Part shown: piece after piece, positions 60,596-64,000 of the stretch | Position numbering within the stretch: position 1 is the stretch's first letter | Layout: every line of letters begins with the position of its first letter | Origin: Pusillibacter faecalis | Lineage (GTDB): Bacteria > Bacillota > Clostridia > Oscillospirales > Oscillospiraceae | NCBI RefSeq assembly: GCF_018408705.1 | Contig: NZ_AP023421.1 | Location: 124,001-188,000 of the forward strand | Length of the DNA stretch: 64,000 nucleotides | Reading direction: 5' to 3' | Made by a program: the position numbers and the translations under genes | Notes under the pieces: model-generated | What the model was told of the DNA's origin: nothing | Seen by the model: the letters and a program-made list of their open reading frames with translations, nothing else | The model's database searches: none

Positions 60596-60790
60596 ATGGA
60601 TGTGGATCTGATTTTTAAGATCGCCGCCATTGGCATTCTGGTGGCGGTATTGAACCAGCTGCTGGTGCGTTCCGGCCGGGAGGAACAGGCTATGATGACT
60701 ACTTTGGCAGGGTTGGTTGTGGTGTTGATGATGATGGTACAGGAGATCAGCGACCTCTTCAACCTCATCAAGACGCTGTTTCAGTTTTAA
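60596..60790 (+). CDS. spoIIIAC: Stage III sporulation protein AC
   Basis: A 64-residue protein with two membrane helices; DLIFKIAAIGILVAVLNQLL and GREEQAMMTTLAGLVVVLMM match the SpoIIIAC family, whose usual length is about 65. The end is 2 bases before the spoIIIAD ATG. Confidence 0.95.
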   Translation: MDVDLIFKIAAIGILVAVLNQLLVRSGREEQAMMTTLAGLVVVLMMMVQEISDLFNLIKTLFQF

Positions 60791-60792
60791 GT

Positions 60793-61182
60793 ATGGAGCA
60801 GGTCTTCCAGGTGACGGCTCTTTGCCTGGTCGGTGCACTGCTGGCCGTGGTAGTGCGGCGGGGAAGTCCGGAAATGGCCCTGCTGTTGGCGCTGGGAGCT
60901 GTGGTAGTGGTTCTGTTGTCCCTGGCTGGAACTGTGGAGGAACTACTATCATTTTTCAATGAGCTGGGAGAGCGGAGCGGCATCTCTCAGCAGCTGCTGA
61001 TCCCACTCTATAAAACAGTGGGAATCGCCCTGGTTGTAAAGGTGGGGGGAGAGCTGTGCAGGGACGCAGGGGAATCCGCCTTGGCGGCGGTGGTAGAGAC
61101 TGCAGGGGCCGCCTGTGCATTGCTGGCGGCGCTGCCACTGCTGCGAGCCGTTCTGTCGCTGCTGTTGGAGTTCATCGAATGA
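60793..61182 (+). CDS. spoIIIAD: Stage III sporulation protein AD
   Basis: A 129-residue protein with three to four helices. The C-terminal PLYKTVGIALVVKVGGELCR and DAGESALAAVVETAGAACAL are the family marks. Overlaps spoIIIAE by 4 bases (ATGA). Confidence 0.95.
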   Translation: MEQVFQVTALCLVGALLAVVVRRGSPEMALLLALGAVVVVLLSLAGTVEELLSFFNELGERSGISQQLLIPLYKTVGIALVVKVGGELCRDAGESALAAVVETAGAACALLAALPLLRAVLSLLLEFIE

Positions 61183-62252
61183 AAAGACTCATTTTGTTAG
61201 TGGGACTGCTGATGCTTTTGACCTTGGATGTATATGCAACTGAGCTGCCGGATGATTTGAAGGATGCACTGCCGGAGAGTGCAGAAGAACTGATGAAGGA
61301 TGAGAAAAATTTGGATTTTTCCGATGCGGATGGACTCACAGAGGGCATTGCCCTGATTCTGAAGCATCTCCAGAATCAATTTGGAGATATTCTGCGCCAG
61401 CGGCTTCAGGGTGCAGTGTCAGTCTTGCTGGTGGTGGTACTCTGTGCTGCGCTGGAGAACACTGGCGGAAAACAACCGTTATTTTTGTCCATGGCAGGTG
61501 CACTGTCGATCACGGTACTGACAGCGGGAAGCCTGGATATGTTGATTGGTCTGGGTGCAGAGACGATCCAAGAGCTGAACCTGTTTTCCAAAGCATTGCT
61601 TCCCACCCTGGCGGCAGCCACGGCGGCTTCTGGGGCTATCACGACAGCCACCTTCCAGCAGGTGAGTACAGTGTTTTTCGCAGACCTGCTGATGAACCTG
61701 ATCAACGGTCTTTTAATGCCGATGGTCTATCTTTACATCGGAGCGATGACAGCAGGCGCATGTATGTCGGAAAGCCGTCTGTGGACCATCGCGGAGGGGT
61801 TGAAAAAAGCGATTACATGGATTTTGACCAGCTCTCTGTTACTTTTTACAGTGTATCTCTCTGTGGTACGGGTCATTTCCGGCGCTGTGGACGGAACGAC
61901 CGTGAAGGTAGCAAAAACGGCTATTTCAGGCGTGGTGCCTGTGGTGGGCGGTATTATCGCTGAGGCATCGGAAACAGTGCTCTTGGGTGCCGGCATGCTG
62001 CGAAATACCATCGGTATTTTTGGGATGTTAGCCATTCTAGCGGCCTGCGCATATCCCTTTTTGCAGCTTGGCATTCAATACCTGTTGTACAAGCTGACAG
62101 CATTTCTGGCAGGTACCCTGGGTACCCCAGGGCTTTGCAAGCTGGTGGATGGACTGGGAGGCGCCTTTGGTCTGGTGCTGGGAATGACCGGTGGCTGCGC
62201 GTTGCTTTTGCTGATCTCGGTCTATTCCTCTGTAGCGGCGGTGATGCCATGA
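61179..62252 (+). CDS. spoIIIAE: Stage III sporulation protein AE
   Basis: A 357-residue membrane protein with a signal-like N-terminus (cleavage plausible after DVYA) and about six further helices. TFQQVSTVFFADLLMNLING and SRLWTIAEGLKKAITWIL are typical; the C-terminal GGAFGLVLGMTGGCALLLLI ends the family domain. Start ATG overlaps the spoIIIAD stop; end overlaps spoIIIAF by 4 bases. Confidence 0.95.
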   Translation: MKRLILLVGLLMLLTLDVYATELPDDLKDALPESAEELMKDEKNLDFSDADGLTEGIALILKHLQNQFGDILRQRLQGAVSVLLVVVLCAALENTGGKQPLFLSMAGALSITVLTAGSLDMLIGLGAETIQELNLFSKALLPTLAAATAASGAITTATFQQVSTVFFADLLMNLINGLLMPMVYLYIGAMTAGACMSESRLWTIAEGLKKAITWILTSSLLLFTVYLSVVRVISGAVDGTTVKVAKTAISGVVPVVGGIIAEASETVLLGAGMLRNTIGIFGMLAILAACAYPFLQLGIQYLLYKLTAFLAGTLGTPGLCKLVDGLGGAFGLVLGMTGGCALLLLISVYSSVAAVMP

Positions 62253-62728
62253 TGCACGCGATTCAGGAGTGGCTTGCCGCGGTTGTGGTAGTCGCCATGC
62301 TGCTCTCCGTGGTCCAGGTGCTCATTCCAGAGGGGCCCATCCGGAAAATCGCCTCTTTCACCGGAGGGTTGATTCTGATGGTAACTCTGCTGTGCCCAGT
62401 ACTGGGCATGGATTTGAGCCGTTTGGAGCTGCGGCTGCATACCTATGAAGCGGCTATCCAGGACCGGCAGCAAGAACTAGAGGAAAACGGAAAAACAGAG
62501 TTGGCAAAACTCATAGAGGAGCGGACAGCCGCATATATATCGGACAAAGCGAACACGCTGGGGCTTGTTGTGACGGCGAAGGTGCGTGCTGAGTCCGGAG
62601 ATGGCGGCGTGCCGGTGCCTTGGTCGGCGGAACTTGTCGGACCAAGGAGCGAGGCTCTGGCCGTGTACATAGAGGATGAGCTGGGAATTCCGCGGGGGAG
62701 GCAGACTTGGAATGAAGTGGAAAACTGA
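62249..62728 (+). CDS. spoIIIAF: Stage III sporulation protein AF
   Basis: A 159-residue protein with two N-terminal helices (about residues 9-27 and 36-52) and a soluble C-terminal domain resembling ring-forming modules of secretion systems. IQEWLAAVVVVAMLLSVVQV and IRKIASFTGGLILMVTLL are recognisable. The end overlaps spoIIIAG by 17 bases. Confidence 0.92.
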   Translation: MMHAIQEWLAAVVVVAMLLSVVQVLIPEGPIRKIASFTGGLILMVTLLCPVLGMDLSRLELRLHTYEAAIQDRQQELEENGKTELAKLIEERTAAYISDKANTLGLVVTAKVRAESGDGGVPVPWSAELVGPRSEALAVYIEDELGIPRGRQTWNEVEN

Positions 62729-63212
62729 AGGAGTGCAAAAGCTATGGGACAGGTACAAATACGCGGTTTTCGTAGTGCTGATCGGCGCAGGGCTGCTGCT
62801 ATGGCCGAGTGGGAAGACGCAGACCCTCGAGCCCGAAAGGACGGAGGAGACTCGGGATATTCAAACGGAGATGGAGAGTATTCTCGGCGCCATCAGTGGT
62901 GTCGGTCAGGTGCGGGTGATGCTGACGCTGGACACCGATGGAGAGCGTCAACTGGCTCAGGACACCGAGTTGACGTACAGCGGAGATACACTGGCCCCCT
63001 CGGACTATTCCAGGCAATCCGAGACGGTTTTGGTGGACGCCGGGTCCAGAGACGAAGTGGTTGTGACCCAGCTCCTCTATCCAACATATCGCGGGGCATT
63101 GGTGGTGTGTCAGGGAGGGGACCAGGCACAGGTGAAGCTGGCGGTGACGGAGGCAGTATCGGCGCTGACCGGACTTTCCGCAGACCGCATCACAGTGGCA
63201 AAATGGCAGTAA
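62712..63212 (+). CDS. spoIIIAG: Stage III sporulation protein AG
   Basis: A 166-residue ring component of the feeding-tube channel. One helix (AVFVVLIGAGLLLWPSG, about 18-34) then a ring-building domain with MESILGAISGVGQVRVMLTL, TQLLYPTYRGALVVCQGGDQ and VTEAVSALTGLSADRITVAK. GGGGGAGG at 62694-62701 supports ATG 62712. Confidence 0.94.
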   Translation: MKWKTEGVQKLWDRYKYAVFVVLIGAGLLLWPSGKTQTLEPERTEETRDIQTEMESILGAISGVGQVRVMLTLDTDGERQLAQDTELTYSGDTLAPSDYSRQSETVLVDAGSRDEVVVTQLLYPTYRGALVVCQGGDQAQVKLAVTEAVSALTGLSADRITVAKWQ

Positions 63213-63235
63213 TTATCTGGAGGAGGAAGAGACCC

Positions 63236-63817
63236 ATGAGCACAAGATGGAAGCGAAACACGGTGGTGGCTACAATGGCGGTTTTGGTGTGTGCAGCGGT
63301 GGCGTTAAACTGGCGATATTCTGGAGAAACAGCCGTACAGGGCGGCCAGGACTCTGACACAAAAATTTTGGGAGAGGCAACCCTGGTCTCCGGACAGGAC
63401 GGCGAACAGGAAGGCAGCGAGGAAAACAGCAGTCTGCCGGATGAAACAGGGGTCTACACCGGATCAGATTACTTTGCCTCCGCACGGCTGACCCGGCAGC
63501 AGGCGAGGGACAATGCCATCTCTCTTCTTCAGGAGGCCGCAGCCCAGGAGGGCGCGGATACGGCTACGGCCAATGAGGCCAGCGAGGGCATCCAGGTGCT
63601 GGCTTCTTATACCCTGAAAGAGGCACAGATTGAGAATCTAGTCACCGCCAAGGGATATACAGACTGTGTGGCCTTTATGGGAGACGAGAGCATCAGTGTG
63701 GTGGTAGCCACGCAGACAGGGGAATTGACAGCGGAGGATGTGGCGAAAATCACGGATATCGCCATGGCGGAAACTGGGCTTGCTGCCAGCGGGATCAAGA
63801 TCATGGCAGCAAATTAG
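63236..63817 (+). CDS. spoIIIAH: Stage III sporulation protein AH
   Basis: A 193-residue protein whose extracellular domain pairs with SpoIIQ from the forespore side, although Clostridia often use a different partner (SpoIIQ with LytM). N-terminal helix (VVATMAVLVCAAVALNW), an acidic linker (65-85), then YFASARLTRQQARDNAISLL and VTAKGYTDCVAFMGDESISV, typical YscJ-like fold. GGAGGAGGAAGAG precedes ATG 63236. Last gene of the operon. Confidence 0.95.
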   Translation: MSTRWKRNTVVATMAVLVCAAVALNWRYSGETAVQGGQDSDTKILGEATLVSGQDGEQEGSEENSSLPDETGVYTGSDYFASARLTRQQARDNAISLLQEAAAQEGADTATANEASEGIQVLASYTLKEAQIENLVTAKGYTDCVAFMGDESISVVVATQTGELTAEDVAKITDIAMAETGLAASGIKIMAAN

Positions 63818-63820
63818 CTG

Positions 63821-63849
63821 TTGTATTTTCCTGGATGACATGGTATAAT
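63821..63849 (+). promoter_or_regulatory. Sigma-A type promoter of the Asp23 gene
   Basis: TTGTAT (63821-63826), 17-base spacer, TATAAT (63844-63849) with an extended -10 TG at 63841-63842. Confidence 0.8.
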
Positions 63850-63907
63850 AACACTCTAAAAACCTGGACGTTTACTAAGGATGAACAAATTAAGGAGAAT
63901 CAAGATC

Positions 63908-64000
63908 ATGGCCGAAAGCAAGGAATATATGACTCAGCCAGAGGAAAACGGAAGCATCAACATCTCAGAGGAAGTTATTGCCGCCATCGCTGTGGGAGCT
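63908..64000 (+). CDS. Asp23/Gls24 family protein, N-terminal part
   Basis: The first 31 residues (MAESKEYMTQPEENGSINIS, then EEVIAAIAVGA) of an Asp23/Gls24 (YqhY-like) envelope stress protein; the window ends inside it. EEVIAAIA is the family's start of the folded part. AAGGAG lies at 63892-63897. In Clostridia this gene normally stands after spoIIIAH and before nusB, which agrees with the position here. Confidence 0.85.
   Translation, partial: MAESKEYMTQPEENGSINISEEVIAAIAVGA

Noticed and set aside
36..64000. Search for tRNA, rRNA, CRISPR arrays, insertion sequences and prophage
   Set aside because: By eye I found no tRNA-like cloverleaf, no regular spacer repeats, no transposase or integrase and no terminal repeats; covariance-model tools would be needed to exclude small RNAs.

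Overview
The window is a chromosomal segment of a spore-forming, Gram-positive anaerobe of the class Clostridia. It is best placed in the gut butyrate producers of the Oscillospiraceae type (Flavonifractor, Intestinimonas, Oscillibacter and relatives). The evidence is moderately high GC, a full set of endospore genes (sigG, ylmC/ymxH-like, ytfJ, dacF, spoVM, sipL, spoIVA, spoIIIAA-AH), a butyryl-CoA:acetate CoA-transferase, the clostridial IspH-ribosomal protein S1 fusion, and the absence of outer-membrane genes. The genus is inferred, not proven. I saw no rRNA, tRNA, CRISPR array, insertion sequence or prophage.

Layout. 1-3.4 kb: the end of alaS, a small locus with two damaged genes (an uncharacterised protein with a late frameshift and a DUF4250 gene split by an amber codon), a HIT hydrolase and an S-layer-homology protein. 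3.6-10 kb: an HTH protein overlapping comEC, holA, rnmV (RNase M5), a DUF6514 gene under a tandem Spo0A-box-like element, and glnS. 10-16 kb: a decayed reading frame, a hotdog thioesterase, a frameshifted carbohydrate-binding lipoprotein, sigG with a sigma-G type promoter, a YlmC/YmxH protein and a TPR-DUF4261 protein. 16-20.3 kb: rpsB-tsf, then a MATE exporter and a SnoaL-like protein.

20.4-31 kb holds housekeeping operons: M50 protease, scpA-scpB-DUF2953-ytfJ-dacF-rluB, then rpiR-flavoprotein-cmk-plsC-ispH/rpsA. 31-36 kb: butyryl-CoA:acetate CoA-transferase, carD-ispD-ispF, and a DUF3343/cysteine desulfurase pair. 36-40 kb: cdaA-cdaR (c-di-AMP synthesis and its regulator) followed by three cysteine-bearing proteins (RseC-like, DUF5685, J-domain/TPR). 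40-52.8 kb: yicC-remA-gmk-rpoZ-priA-def-fmt-yugP-rsmB-rlmN-prpC-prkC-rsgA, which keeps the Bacillus subtilis order while lacking coaBC, rpe, thiN and rpmB at their usual places.

52.9-64 kb is a sporulation region. A 52-residue membrane protein, a 24-residue SpoVM and SipL are followed by a minus-strand polar amino-acid ABC transporter, then spoIVA and the whole spoIIIA operon. spoIVA and spoIIIA each carry a good sigma-E type promoter. The window closes inside an Asp23/Gls24 family gene. SpoVM, SpoIVA and SipL are the three proteins expected to build the coat basement layer on the forespore, and all are encoded within 6 kb. Two of them are tiny or easily missed by gene finders.
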